From Yersinia pekkanenii (GTDB taxonomy: Bacteria; Pseudomonadota; Gammaproteobacteria; Enterobacterales; Enterobacteriaceae), in assembly GCF_001152565.1 (NCBI RefSeq), contig NZ_CQAZ01000030.1, positions 1 to 57,709 on the forward strand: a stretch of DNA of 57,709 nt, read 5' to 3'. The translations under genes and the position numbers were made by a program. Under the pieces are notes generated by a model, which was given only the letters and a program-made list of their open reading frames with translations, searched no databases and was not told the origin of the DNA. How positions within the stretch are numbered: position 1 is the stretch's first letter; each line of letters starts with the position of its first letter. Below, one piece after another: positions 16,786-25,573 of the stretch.

Positions 16786-17670
16786 TTAGTAACGGGCGAT
16801 GCGCTTTTTCAAGGTGAGGTGACAAATCGTCAATATCACAGTGAACGCGAATAACAGGAAAGACACCGCAGAGGCATAACCATAATCAAACTGCTCAAAG
16901 CCCAGTTTGTAGATATGGGTCATGATCATTTCCGTCGCATTAGACGGGCCGCCGCCGGTGGTGGCATACACTTCAGCAAACACCCGGAAACCACGGATAA
17001 ACGACAGCATCAGTACCACTGAAAGCGCCGGGATCATGCCCGGTAACGTGACGTAACGCAGGCGATTCCACCAGTTAGCGCCATCCACATTCGAGGCGTC
17101 GTACAAATCACGGCTAATGCCTACCAACCCGGCAATAAAGATAACCATGTTATAAGGCACGGCTTTCCAGATATGCAGCATCATGACAGTCCACAGCGCC
17201 TGATCGGTATCGGCCAAGAAACCCTGCGCTTCAATACTGAACCATGACAGAACATGGTTCACTACGCCGTTACTGGTCGGGTTAAACAGAATTCGCCACA
17301 TTTCGGCGACAATAGCCGCACTGGTTACCGCTGGCAGGAAGATAGCGGTGCGGATAAAGCGCAGATGCCGGGCCGGACCTTCCAATAGCATGGCTAAAAA
17401 GAAGGCGATAAACGCGGCCACCACCATGGTGACCACCACATATAACAGGGTGTTGAACACTGCAGAGTGCAGTGCTTCATCACCCCAAGCGCGGGAGAAG
17501 TTGGCAAACCCGACCCACTCATTTGGCTGGTTAAAGTTAACCTTGTAAAAACTCATCACCAGCCCTTGCAGCATCGGAATGAATTTAAACCAGGTGAAGA
17601 TGACCAGTGCCGGGGCCAGGAACAACCACGGAACCAGATTACGTTTCAGTCGGGGGGTTAGCGTTATCAT
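16786..17670 (-). CDS. Carbohydrate ABC transporter permease (UgpA/MalF type)
   Basis: This 294-residue partner permease has six helices and the EAA loop YDASNVDGANWWNRLRYVTL followed by PGMIPAL. The N-terminus (WLFLAPALVIFTWFKFIPM) is typical of CUT1 family proteins. It follows the binding-protein gene by only seven bases, so the four transport genes and the lyase form one operon. Confidence 0.93.
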   Translation of the reverse strand: MITLTPRLKRNLVPWLFLAPALVIFTWFKFIPMLQGLVMSFYKVNFNQPNEWVGFANFSRAWGDEALHSAVFNTLLYVVVTMVVAAFIAFFLAMLLEGPARHLRFIRTAIFLPAVTSAAIVAEMWRILFNPTSNGVVNHVLSWFSIEAQGFLADTDQALWTVMMLHIWKAVPYNMVIFIAGLVGISRDLYDASNVDGANWWNRLRYVTLPGMIPALSVVLMLSFIRGFRVFAEVYATTGGGPSNATEMIMTHIYKLGFEQFDYGYASAVSFLLFAFTVILTICHLTLKKRIARY

Positions 17671-17677
17671 GTGTCAC

Positions 17678-18991
17678 TCACTGCCCTAAGACATTCTGTT
17701 TAGCCAATTCAGCGTTCACTTTTTGATTCACGGCTTTTAATTCAGCCGGGATATCACTGTCACAATTGGCTAAGATGCGGTTGAAACCTTCAGCAGTGAC
17801 CTGACGAATTGGCGTCCAGTTAGGCACTTGTGGGATATAGCGGCCATGTTCGGCGTACAAATCAGCAAACATTGCCCAGCGCGGATCGTCATAAACGGCT
17901 TTAGTATCAACTTGCTTGTTAATCGACAAACGCACGACCGGCATATTATTGCTGCCCATTCCCATGCCGATCTGTTGTCCTTCCGGTGAGATCATGAACT
18001 CAATAAATTTCTGAGCGGCTGCTTTTTTCTGGCTGCTTTTCATCAAAAATACCGTGGTGCCTTCAGCCAGTGTCGCCTGTCCCTTTGGTCCGGTCGGCGG
18101 TGGGATCACTTCAAAAGCGTCTTTGCCGGGATCTTTATCAAACAAAGCAATGTGATAAGGGCCGGAGAAGAACATGCCGCTTTGACCGGAGCGGAACGAT
18201 GGAATGGCATCTGCGGTGGTCGCGTTGATGGCTCCCGGCTGTACCGTTTTGTCACATACCATGCCACGCATGAAACTCAGTGTTTCAGTAGCTGCGGGCT
18301 CGTCCAGCGAGGCTTTAAATTTGCCTTCACTGGTTGGGCGAATAAAATCACCGCCTGCCTGCCAGAGATAGGAACTGATAAACCAACTGGCATAACCACG
18401 GGTGGTTGAACCTGGCAAAATAAAGCCATAGGTATCGTTCTTACCGTTGCCATCCGGGTCATTAAAAGTAAATGCTTTCGCTAATGCACTGATATCTTGC
18501 CAATCTTTAGGCTGTTCTAACCCCAGCTTTTCCCGCCAGTCTTTACGGACAAACAGCGCGAAGGTTTGAGCTGAAGTAGGCACTCCGTAATATTTACCAT
18601 CAATATATTGGGCACTTTTCCAGGCGGTATCGAAGATGTCTTCTCCGCCAATGATATTTTTCGGTTCAATCGGCTCGACAATACCCAACTGAACAAACTG
18701 CCCGATGGCTACTGCATCGTTAAAAATCAGATCCGGCAGCGCATTACCCGCTGCGGCTCGTGCCAGACGCTGTTCAAAATCGGTCGTCGCATTGAAATAT
18801 TCAATCTTGATGCCGGTTTTCTTTTCAAAAGTGTCGGCTTCTTTTTTATAAATATTCTTAGAATCATTACTGGCGCGGATCCACACCTGCAATGTTTCTG
18901 CTGCGTGAAGAGAAGGGATCCCCATGGCTAAATAAGTTAACAACAGCAAAGATTTTATTTTTACTTTTGACATTATCATTTTTGTCTTCAT
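17678..18991 (-). CDS. Extracellular solute-binding protein, family 1 (sugar)
   Basis: This 437-residue periplasmic receptor is of the UgpB/MalE-like class. A signal peptide of about 30 residues ends near SLHA-AETLQVW. GAGGACGCTGAG precedes the ATG at 18991, supporting this start over an internal ATG at 18973. The receptor probably delivers oligosaccharides made by the lyases; size and family (CUT1) fit di- to tetrasaccharides. It is the first gene of the minus-strand operon and is divergent from the secreted lyase gene. Confidence 0.92.
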   Translation of the reverse strand: MKTKMIMSKVKIKSLLLLTYLAMGIPSLHAAETLQVWIRASNDSKNIYKKEADTFEKKTGIKIEYFNATTDFEQRLARAAAGNALPDLIFNDAVAIGQFVQLGIVEPIEPKNIIGGEDIFDTAWKSAQYIDGKYYGVPTSAQTFALFVRKDWREKLGLEQPKDWQDISALAKAFTFNDPDGNGKNDTYGFILPGSTTRGYASWFISSYLWQAGGDFIRPTSEGKFKASLDEPAATETLSFMRGMVCDKTVQPGAINATTADAIPSFRSGQSGMFFSGPYHIALFDKDPGKDAFEVIPPPTGPKGQATLAEGTTVFLMKSSQKKAAAQKFIEFMISPEGQQIGMGMGSNNMPVVRLSINKQVDTKAVYDDPRWAMFADLYAEHGRYIPQVPNWTPIRQVTAEGFNRILANCDSDIPAELKAVNQKVNAELAKQNVLGQ

Positions 18992-19289
18992 CTCAGCGTC
19001 CTCGTTGAAATCTAATTTTTATGAATTTACCCAGAAGTTTAAATAGCAGAATAAAATCACGAAACACTCGATAACATTAGAACCCAGAGGAAAACAAAAA
19101 ACTACACCATAAAAAACAAAACTTAATTCCATTTTAATATTTATGCTTAAGATCACATTTACAAAATAGCAAAAATAATAACTAAAAACAAAATATTGAT
19201 ATAAAACAATATATTATAATGTTAATTTTAAAAATTAAAAAAACCATACAATTATTTAAATTGGCTAAAAAACGGCTAAAACAAAGATT

Positions 19290-19311
19290 TAATTTGATTC
19301 AGATCACAATT
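19290..19311. promoter_or_regulatory. Candidate CRP site
   Basis: TTTGA, six bases and TCACA (19293-19308) match the CRP half sites TGTGA and TCACA with one mismatch, in an A/T-flanked 22-bp window. Catabolite control would be expected for an alternative sugar locus. Pattern-based. Confidence 0.5.
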
Positions 19312-19397
19312 TAAATTATTTATTTACAGATAATTTATAAAATAGACTTGGATCACAAAAGTCCCAAAACTTTACCCTAGAATTCAAATCCATCTGA

Positions 19398-19416
19398 AAT
19401 GAAACAGTATTCTTTT
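19398..19416 (+). promoter_or_regulatory. Candidate KdgR operator of the polysaccharide island
   Basis: AATGAAACAGTATTCTTTT agrees with the KdgR pattern (AATRAAAYRYYRTTTYATT) at 16 or 17 of 19 positions, with a strong left half TGAAACA and a poorer right half. It lies about 140 bases upstream of the secreted lyase start. KdgR responds to 2-keto-3-deoxygluconate, a product of uronate breakdown. The AT-rich background raises the chance of a random match. Confidence 0.45.
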
Positions 19417-19554
19417 TATTGAAAGTGTATTGATACAGTTAATAACCCTATTTTTATTAGGTTAATTTTCTATTTTAAAACCATAAGAACAGAAATTAAA
19501 TAAACCAAAATACTTTATTTTTAATAATGTAAATCATAAAGAACAAGGAAAGTA

Positions 19555-20790
19555 ATGATGAAAATATCAGGCAAAAAAATGCTATTATTGGCTACTTTTC
19601 TGGGGGCTACCCCCTTTATCTATGCGGCGGAAAGCCACCCATTACTGTTAAAAATAGATGATATAAACTATAGCATCGAACAAGTTAAACAAAACAATCC
19701 GTTATATGAAAAATCTTATAAAAATCTGATAGATAAGGCCGATGAAGCGCTGAAGAAACCGCGGTATTCAGTCATGGATAAAAGCCTGTTGGCCGCCAGT
19801 GGTGATAAACACGACTATTACAGCTTCCCGCCTTATTGGTGGCCAGACCCAAGCAAGAAAGACGGTATGCCTTATTTGCGTAAAGATGGTGAAACCAATC
19901 CAGACGCGAATAGCGACGCTACCGATAAAAAACGCATGAATAGCCTCAGTGAAGATGTCTATTATCTGGCATTGGCTTATCGCTTTACCGGTAAGCCCGA
20001 ATACGCCGAGAAAGCCCGCGACCAATTGGTTAACTGGTTCGTTAATCCGAACACCCGAATGAACCCGAATCTACAATATGCCCAAGCCATTCCGGGCATC
20101 AATAAAGGCCGCGGTATTGGTTTGATCGATAGCCGGGCACTGGTCGATGTGATTGATGCTGTCGAATTGATAAGACCGGCCAATGTACTTAATGATACCG
20201 ACTATCAGGCAATCAAACTTTGGTATAAAGACTTTTATCAATGGATGACAACCAGCCAGAACGGTTTTGAAGAAGATAATTGGCATAATAATCACGGCAC
20301 CTATTTTGATGTTCAGGCCGCCTCCTTTGCTCTGTTCAGCGGCCAAAAAGCCGCAGCTCAAAAGCGCCTGGAAATAACGCAACTGCGCCGGATCCCCTCA
20401 CATTTTGATATGCAGGGCCGACAAAATGCCGAGTTAGAACGTACTCGTCCGTGGCATTACAGTAATTTCCACTTGGAAGCCTACAACAAGCTCGGCCGGT
20501 TGGGTGAGGTAGCCGACAAAGATATCTGGCACTTCACGCTGGATGAACACAGTCTGAAAAAAGGCTATCAATATGTCGCAGGTTTTATCAATACCAACCA
20601 AGCCTGGCCGTATAAAGACTTGGATGGTGTACAGGATAAGAAAGCCTTGATCAATATGATAACTGCCGCACGAGCTTACCCTACTGACGGTGAGTTCCAG
20701 CAGAAAGCACAATATCTGATAGCCAAATACCCAGATGCCGTTGAAATCCTGCTCTACCCGATCACACCACCCCTGACCGCGCAACAATAA
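19555..20790 (+). CDS. Alginate-lyase-fold polysaccharide lyase, exported
   Basis: The 411-residue precursor has a signal peptide (lysines, then LLLATFLGATPFIYA, cleavage near Ala25) and one alginate-lyase domain. The NNHGT motif at residues 245-249 gives a likely Asn/His catalytic pair. ELERTRPWHYS (293-303) and RMNPNLQYAQAIPGI are shared with the cytosolic paralogue. Its place is the periplasm or outside the cell, where it would cut a uronate polymer to oligomers for the adjacent importer. AAGGAA precedes the ATG. The heparinase-like gene follows after 23 bases. Family assignment is firm, substrate unknown. Confidence 0.87.
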   Translation: MMKISGKKMLLLATFLGATPFIYAAESHPLLLKIDDINYSIEQVKQNNPLYEKSYKNLIDKADEALKKPRYSVMDKSLLAASGDKHDYYSFPPYWWPDPSKKDGMPYLRKDGETNPDANSDATDKKRMNSLSEDVYYLALAYRFTGKPEYAEKARDQLVNWFVNPNTRMNPNLQYAQAIPGINKGRGIGLIDSRALVDVIDAVELIRPANVLNDTDYQAIKLWYKDFYQWMTTSQNGFEEDNWHNNHGTYFDVQAASFALFSGQKAAAQKRLEITQLRRIPSHFDMQGRQNAELERTRPWHYSNFHLEAYNKLGRLGEVADKDIWHFTLDEHSLKKGYQYVAGFINTNQAWPYKDLDGVQDKKALINMITAARAYPTDGEFQQKAQYLIAKYPDAVEILLYPITPPLTAQQ

Positions 20791-20813
20791 CTCTCGTCGA
20801 GGACACACCAGAT

Positions 20814-22859
20814 ATGAAGCAGTTTACCGATCAGCAGATGGCTAAAATCCGCCAGCGGGTGGTGCAACAACAAGGAAATATAGCGCAACAACAGGGAAAT
20901 ACAGTAAAGCACCCGGCGATTATTGCCACACTGATTGCGGATAATCAGGTGATTTTGAACTCAGAAACACGGGTTCCTGCCACCGGTATCGCCACCTGGA
21001 ACCATTACTATTATTGCCCGGATCACGGGGTACGACTGGAATGGGATCTTAACTCACCCACTCAGCACCGTTGCCCGATAGACTCCCAGTTGTTCAGCGG
21101 CGAACCCTATGACGGTGCCTGGTGGCGGGCGCTTAATGGACTGAATGCCAAAGCCTGTAATCAGCTAGGGCTGCTGTGGCAGTTAACTGGGGAGGTGTGC
21201 TACTTCAATAAAGTGCGGGATATTCTGATCAATTATGCCCGCTACTACCCTGATTACCAAGTTCACGGCGGCATTCCGTACAACGGACCGGGCAAGGCCA
21301 ATGCACAAACGCTGTGTGAGGCCAATTGTCTGCTCGATTTTGCTTTGGGTTATGATTTTATCGCCGATGCCCTCAGCCAGGAACAGCGCGACTGCATCGC
21401 TGGGCGCTTATTGCGCGAAGGCGCAGATTTCCTGATGCAACACCGTACCCGTCAGTTGCATAACCATGAAGTTAAAATCAGCAGTGCGATCGCGGTGATC
21501 GGTCTGATCCTGGCTGAAGAGCACTATATTGAGTTTGCCGTCAACGCAGATTATGGCCTGCGCTATCAACTGGAGCATGGGTTGTTCAGTGAAGGGCTGT
21601 GGTTCGAAGGCTCGGTGCATTATCACTTTTATGCATTGCAAGGCTTCTGGTCATTTGAAAAGCTGGCCGCAGGCAGCCGCTATAGCCTGCTGGCCCTGCC
21701 CTATTACCGCAATATGCTCAGTTTCCCGCTCAAACTGTTAATGCCCGACGGGACATTCCCACGAATCAACGATTGTACTGCCGGGCAAGAGCAGCTCAAT
21801 CACGCTGATTTATATGAATTCGCGTTTAAAACTTATGGCAATGATGAATATGCCGCTGCCTTACAACATATTTATCGCCAACGACCGCGCTTAAATCTGG
21901 ATGCCCTGCTGTACGGTGTTGAGGAATTGCCACCACAAAAAATTGATGTCATACCGACAGATACACTGCATGCACCGGATTGCGGGCTGACCATTTTACG
22001 CCAGCCACAAGCAGGCCGTGCTTTGCTGGTAAAACACAGCCCGTATGGTGGTGAACATGATCATTATGATCGGCTGAATTTAATTCTATTTGAGCAAGGG
22101 CACGAGATCCTGCCAGATTTGGGCACCACCGGTTACGGTGCACAACTGCATTATGGCTACTACAAAAATAGTGCAACTCACAATACGCTCAGTATTAACC
22201 AGGCCAATCAGCCACCAGCAGTACCGGTTATCCATAACTGGCATCAATCGGCAAACTTCAGTTGGCTGGATACAGAGGTTGATTGGGGAGAAACTGCGCC
22301 AGAATTGGACAGCCATACCCGGATTCAGTGGGACAGCCTCTCCTATCGAGACGTAAAATTCCGTCGCCGTATTTTGTGGCTGGAAGATGCCATCATTGAT
22401 ATCAGCAATATCGCCAATCCACATCAACAGCAGTGGGATTGGACACTGCATATCGATGGAGTAGTAACAGAATCGAGGGGGAAAAGCGCAGCCTTCAGTG
22501 ACAGTGGCCCCCTGCAATATTTGCATCAGGTTAGCGCCCAACCACTTAATGGTGTGACCCAGTGTTGCTATCAGACAGCAGCACACCCGCTATCACTTTG
22601 GCTGGCGGCCGATGCTACGCTATTCCAAGGGCTAGCACCGGCCAATCCTTCAGTACGTGATATCAGCTATCTGATTTTGCGTAACCATCAACCGGAGGCA
22701 CAAGTTACGTGCGTGTTTGATATGAACATCCACGACCCGTTATTGCACGTCGAGGTAGAGAATAATGGCCAGATATTGTCTATCGAATTGACCCGTCAAC
22801 AGCAGGTCATGCGGATAGACATTCCCTTAGTCAACAATGGGCTACCGCAATTTGGTTAA
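20814..22859 (+). CDS. Heparinase II/III-family polysaccharide lyase, cytosolic
   Basis: This 681-residue protein has an N-terminal alpha/alpha-toroid region (about residues 90-370) and a C-terminal beta-sandwich (about 385-670). LHNHEVK (215-221), GSVHYHFYAL (266-275), EHDHYDRLNL (414-423) and SATHNTL (453-459) carry the His, Tyr and Arg residues expected at the active site of PL12/15/17/21-like lyases. A Cys/His knuckle (YYCPDHG and HRCPID, 66-90) resembles a degenerate zinc ribbon. There is no signal peptide, so it should act on imported oligomers, perhaps as an exolytic lyase yielding unsaturated monomers. It forms an operon with the exported lyase. Confidence 0.86.
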   Translation: MKQFTDQQMAKIRQRVVQQQGNIAQQQGNTVKHPAIIATLIADNQVILNSETRVPATGIATWNHYYYCPDHGVRLEWDLNSPTQHRCPIDSQLFSGEPYDGAWWRALNGLNAKACNQLGLLWQLTGEVCYFNKVRDILINYARYYPDYQVHGGIPYNGPGKANAQTLCEANCLLDFALGYDFIADALSQEQRDCIAGRLLREGADFLMQHRTRQLHNHEVKISSAIAVIGLILAEEHYIEFAVNADYGLRYQLEHGLFSEGLWFEGSVHYHFYALQGFWSFEKLAAGSRYSLLALPYYRNMLSFPLKLLMPDGTFPRINDCTAGQEQLNHADLYEFAFKTYGNDEYAAALQHIYRQRPRLNLDALLYGVEELPPQKIDVIPTDTLHAPDCGLTILRQPQAGRALLVKHSPYGGEHDHYDRLNLILFEQGHEILPDLGTTGYGAQLHYGYYKNSATHNTLSINQANQPPAVPVIHNWHQSANFSWLDTEVDWGETAPELDSHTRIQWDSLSYRDVKFRRRILWLEDAIIDISNIANPHQQQWDWTLHIDGVVTESRGKSAAFSDSGPLQYLHQVSAQPLNGVTQCCYQTAAHPLSLWLAADATLFQGLAPANPSVRDISYLILRNHQPEAQVTCVFDMNIHDPLLHVEVENNGQILSIELTRQQQVMRIDIPLVNNGLPQFG

Positions 22860-22868
22860 ACCTCTTTA

Positions 22869-22903
22869 TAAGAGGGGGGCAACTTCTCCCCCTCCCTCTT
22901 TTC
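22869..22903 (+). terminator. Likely terminator after the heparinase-family gene
   Basis: AAGAGGGGGG (22870-22879) pairs with CCTCCCTCTT (22891-22900) with one mismatch, followed by a short T-rich run. It starts ten bases after the stop codon. Confidence 0.65.
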
Positions 22904-22998
22904 TGGTACTGACCACTGGGCAGATAAAAAAATCAAACTGTTATACGCAATTCCGGTAATAATATTCCGCACCGCTACCCCAGGACTGGAATAAAATT

Positions 22999-23292
22999 AT
23001 GTCGGACAGCCTTTGGCATCTCTATCTGCTGCGCACTGCCACTGGCATGCTGTATACCGGTATTACCACCGATGTGACACGCCGATTGGCGCAACATCAG
23101 GCAGGGAAAGGTGCAAAAGCGCTGCGGGGTAAAGGGGAGTTAATGCTGGTATTTCATTGTGAAGCAGGGGATCGTTCGACTGCATTGAAAATGGAATATC
23201 GGGTGAAGCAGCTCAGTAAGCCGCAAAAAGAAAAGCTGGTGATTAACCAGCCCCCTTCGTTGATATCGTTGCTAGAGGTTAAAACCGATTAA
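22999..23292 (+). CDS. yhbQ: GIY-YIG nuclease superfamily protein YhbQ
   Basis: This 97-residue single-domain protein has the GIY-YIG signature, here [19 protein letters not shown], with the catalytic Arg of DVTRRLAQH and a later Glu (MEYRVKQ). E. coli YhbQ acts on structured DNA. Length is normal. Its end overlaps the convergent yhbS end by 14 bases. It resumes the ancestral yhb gene order after the island. Confidence 0.92.
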   Translation: MSDSLWHLYLLRTATGMLYTGITTDVTRRLAQHQAGKGAKALRGKGELMLVFHCEAGDRSTALKMEYRVKQLSKPQKEKLVINQPPSLISLLEVKTD

Positions 23293-23782
23293 ACGGGGCA
23301 GAAAATACCACTTCACCATCAGCGTCAATCAGTGCATCTTCTGCCAACGCATAAACCTGAAAGGCCTCTTCAGTACCAGGCCAACGGCAGGTCAATTGAT
23401 GACGAGCGGCGGGAACAAAGCCAACGCGCTGATAATAGGCGGGTTCGCCTAACACCACTACCGCGGCATAACCGAACTCATTCAGAGAATCAAGGCCTTC
23501 ATAGACCAGTTTTTCACCCAGACCTTGTCGACGCAAGCTCTCATCCACTGCCAGTGGTGCCAGAGCAACCCATTGACGGTCTTCGCCGCCGACATCAACC
23601 GGGCTAAATGCGACATAACCGACAACACCACCTTCATCATCAGTCGCCACAATACCCAATGTCAGTAAGCCGTCCTCGCGTAGTTGCTGCACCAGTTCTG
23701 CTTCATCATCTCGCTTGAAAGCCTGGCGCAAGAGAGCGTCGATCCCCGGTGCATCCACCGGAATTTCAACCCTGATAAGCAC
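23279..23782 (-). CDS. yhbS: GNAT-family N-acetyltransferase YhbS
   Basis: The 167-residue protein matches E. coli YhbS along its length. The acetyl-CoA loop is [10 protein letters not shown], and the C-terminus [17 protein letters not shown] is family-typical. The acceptor is unknown. The start is GTG at 23782 (read MLIRVEIPV), matching the E. coli N-terminus; it lies inside the extended ubiT reading frame, giving a 121-base out-of-frame overlap. Confidence 0.9.
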   Translation of the reverse strand: MLIRVEIPVDAPGIDALLRQAFKRDDEAELVQQLREDGLLTLGIVATDDEGGVVGYVAFSPVDVGGEDRQWVALAPLAVDESLRRQGLGEKLVYEGLDSLNEFGYAAVVVLGEPAYYQRVGFVPAARHQLTCRWPGTEEAFQVYALAEDALIDADGEVVFSAPFNRF

Positions 23783-24297
23783 GATGCCAATGTACGGGAA
23801 GCATTCGCCGCACCCTCTTGCTGACCGGCTTCAATAAACTCAGCCAATTGTTGCAGACCCACTCGCAGTAGTGTCGGCATAGAGTCCAATTCAATGGCAT
23901 CCATCAGGTTTTTTACATACAGGCCCAATTCGGTATCCCCTTCAATTCGTAGCCGGCGCTGGAAAAATAGCGTATCCGGATCTTCTTTACGGGCAGCGAT
24001 CAAAATCAGATCATTGGCATCACCACTAAAGCTGACATCCGCCTCAGCCTGCTGGCTTACCACCAGCCTACCGTTTTCTACCGTCATAAACCATTGCAAT
24101 GCGAGGTCGCGTACTTCAATTTTTAACCAACGAGATTGCAGAAACGCCAGTTCTCCGTCCAGCAGCGCCTGACGAAGTTGCCACCCCAGAACTTGCTCTA
24201 TTACCTGACGCTTTAGAGCGAATGGTGTCAATTTTAACGGACCCCGCAGCAGCGCTGGCCCTTGACGCACTAGACATGCTCGTAGTTCTCCCAACAC
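23662..24297 (-). CDS. ubiT: Ubiquinone biosynthesis accessory factor UbiT, C-terminally extended
   Basis: UbiT is an SCP2-domain lipid carrier that works with UbiU and UbiV in O2-independent ubiquinone synthesis. Residues 1-174 follow the E. coli protein (LTPFALKRQV, DPDTLFFQRRL, GDTELGLYVKNLMDAIELDS). In E. coli a TAA follows the terminal cysteine; here the corresponding codon reads TTA (Leu), so the frame continues about 37 residues into yhbS. The extra tail ([10 protein letters not shown] onward) is yhbS read in another frame and is unlikely to be functional. It is divergent from ubiU. Confidence 0.88.
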   Translation of the reverse strand: MLGELRACLVRQGPALLRGPLKLTPFALKRQVIEQVLGWQLRQALLDGELAFLQSRWLKIEVRDLALQWFMTVENGRLVVSQQAEADVSFSGDANDLILIAARKEDPDTLFFQRRLRIEGDTELGLYVKNLMDAIELDSMPTLLRVGLQQLAEFIEAGQQEGAANASRTLASCLSGLKFRWMHRGSTLSCARLSSEMMKQNWCSNYARTAY

Positions 24298-24375
24298 AGG
24301 CTGACTCCTCTTAATCCAGATAAAAAAGTAAGTGTGTATATCAATAAATTTTGCACCAAGTTGTCTCTGAAAGTC

Positions 24376-24389
24376 TTGCTAAATATCAG
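24376..24389. promoter_or_regulatory. Candidate FNR site between ubiT and ubiU
   Basis: TTGCTAAATATCAG matches TTGATnnnnATCAA at 8 of 10 fixed positions, and a further ATCAA half site is at 24424-24428. The ubiTUV genes function in anaerobic ubiquinone synthesis and are under FNR control in E. coli. The 269-base gap 24298-24566 contains nothing else I can name. Confidence 0.4.
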
Positions 24390-24566
24390 GAGAATGGCAC
24401 CAATGCCAAAGAAACTGCCTTAAATCAAGGTCCGGATGGAGCAGGTTAACTAGAATCGCCACTCGATAAGATTTTCATCACCACGAATATCATCTTCGGA
24501 TGAGGAACAATAATTGCCAGCGGTAACCTCAGCAAGGTGAACCGTTGACTCATTCAGGAAAATTCT

Positions 24567-25562
24567 ATGGAGCTGCTTTGTCCCGCCGGCAACTTACCCG
24601 CATTAAAGGCTGCCATCGATAATGGTGCCGATGCGGTTTATATCGGTTTGAAGGACGATACCAACGCCCGCCATTTTGCCGGCCTTAATTTCACCGATAA
24701 AAAATTGCAGGAAGCGGTCAATTACGTTCACAGCCGTAAGCGTAAATTACATATCGCCATCAACACCTTCGCCCACCCCAATGGTTATTCCCGTTGGCAG
24801 CGGGCAGTAGATATGGCGGCGCAACTTGGCGCTGATGCCCTGATCCTGGCGGATCTGGCGATGCTGGAGTATGCCGCCGAACGCTATCCCGAAGTTGAGC
24901 GCCATGTATCGGTACAGGCTTCGGCCACCAACGATGAGGCTATCCGCTTTTATCAACGCCATTTCGATGTGGCGCGAGTGGTATTGCCACGCGTGCTATC
25001 AATGCATCAGGTGAAACAGCTGTCACGCACCAGCCCGGTGCCGTTGGAAGTCTTTGCTTTTGGCAGCTTATGCATTATGGCTGAAGGCCGTTGCTATCTT
25101 TCATCCTATTTAACCGGTGAATCACCGAATACCGTCGGGGCCTGTTCACCGGCGCGCTTTGTCCGCTGGCAGCAAACCTCGCAAGGGATGGAATCCCGTC
25201 TCAATGAAGTGCTGATTGACCGTTATAAAGATAACGAAAATGCCGGTTATCCCACCCTATGCAAAGGGCGCTATCTGGTGGATGGCCAGCGTTACCATGC
25301 CCTGGAGGAACCCACCAGCCTGAATACCCTTGAGCTGCTGCCAGAATTGTTTGCCGCTAATATCGCCTCGGTGAAAATTGAAGGCCGCCAACGCAGCCCG
25401 GCCTATGTCAGCCAGGTTGCCAAAGTCTGGCGACAAGCAATTGACCACTATCAGGCTAATCCAGCGCAATTTACCGCCAAAGCCGAATGGATGGAACAAC
25501 TGGGTGCAATGTCCGAAGGTACCCAAACCACGCTGGGCGCTTATCATCGTAAATGGCAGTAG
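24567..25562 (+). CDS. ubiU: Ubiquinone hydroxylation protein UbiU (peptidase U32 family)
   Basis: This 331-residue protein has the U32 fold with four cysteines, Cys169, Cys176, Cys193 and Cys232, at the exact E. coli positions that ligate a 4Fe-4S cluster. With UbiV it forms the complex for O2-independent hydroxylation in ubiquinone synthesis, prephenate being the oxygen source in E. coli. The N-terminus MELLCPAGNLPALKAAID is standard. It overlaps the open frame of ubiV upstream of the real start. Confidence 0.95.
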   Translation: MELLCPAGNLPALKAAIDNGADAVYIGLKDDTNARHFAGLNFTDKKLQEAVNYVHSRKRKLHIAINTFAHPNGYSRWQRAVDMAAQLGADALILADLAMLEYAAERYPEVERHVSVQASATNDEAIRFYQRHFDVARVVLPRVLSMHQVKQLSRTSPVPLEVFAFGSLCIMAEGRCYLSSYLTGESPNTVGACSPARFVRWQQTSQGMESRLNEVLIDRYKDNENAGYPTLCKGRYLVDGQRYHALEEPTSLNTLELLPELFAANIASVKIEGRQRSPAYVSQVAKVWRQAIDHYQANPAQFTAKAEWMEQLGAMSEGTQTTLGAYHRKWQ

Positions 25563-25573
25563 CCGGAGGAAAT

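Larger units (their letters stand above)
18992..19554. promoter_or_regulatory. AT-rich divergent promoter region of the polysaccharide island
   Basis: These 563 bases between the binding-protein gene and the secreted lyase gene hold no ORF and are strongly AT-rich, far more than the flanking genes. GATCACA half sites occur at 19151, 19303 and 19350. The region contains the CRP-like and KdgR-like sites listed separately. A weaker KdgR-like match (15 of 19) is at 19115-19133. The base composition would also suit H-NS silencing. Confidence 0.7.

Noticed and set aside
22086-22586. 166-residue minus-strand ORF opposite the heparinase-family gene
   Set aside because: Complete overlap with a well-supported gene and no family resemblance.
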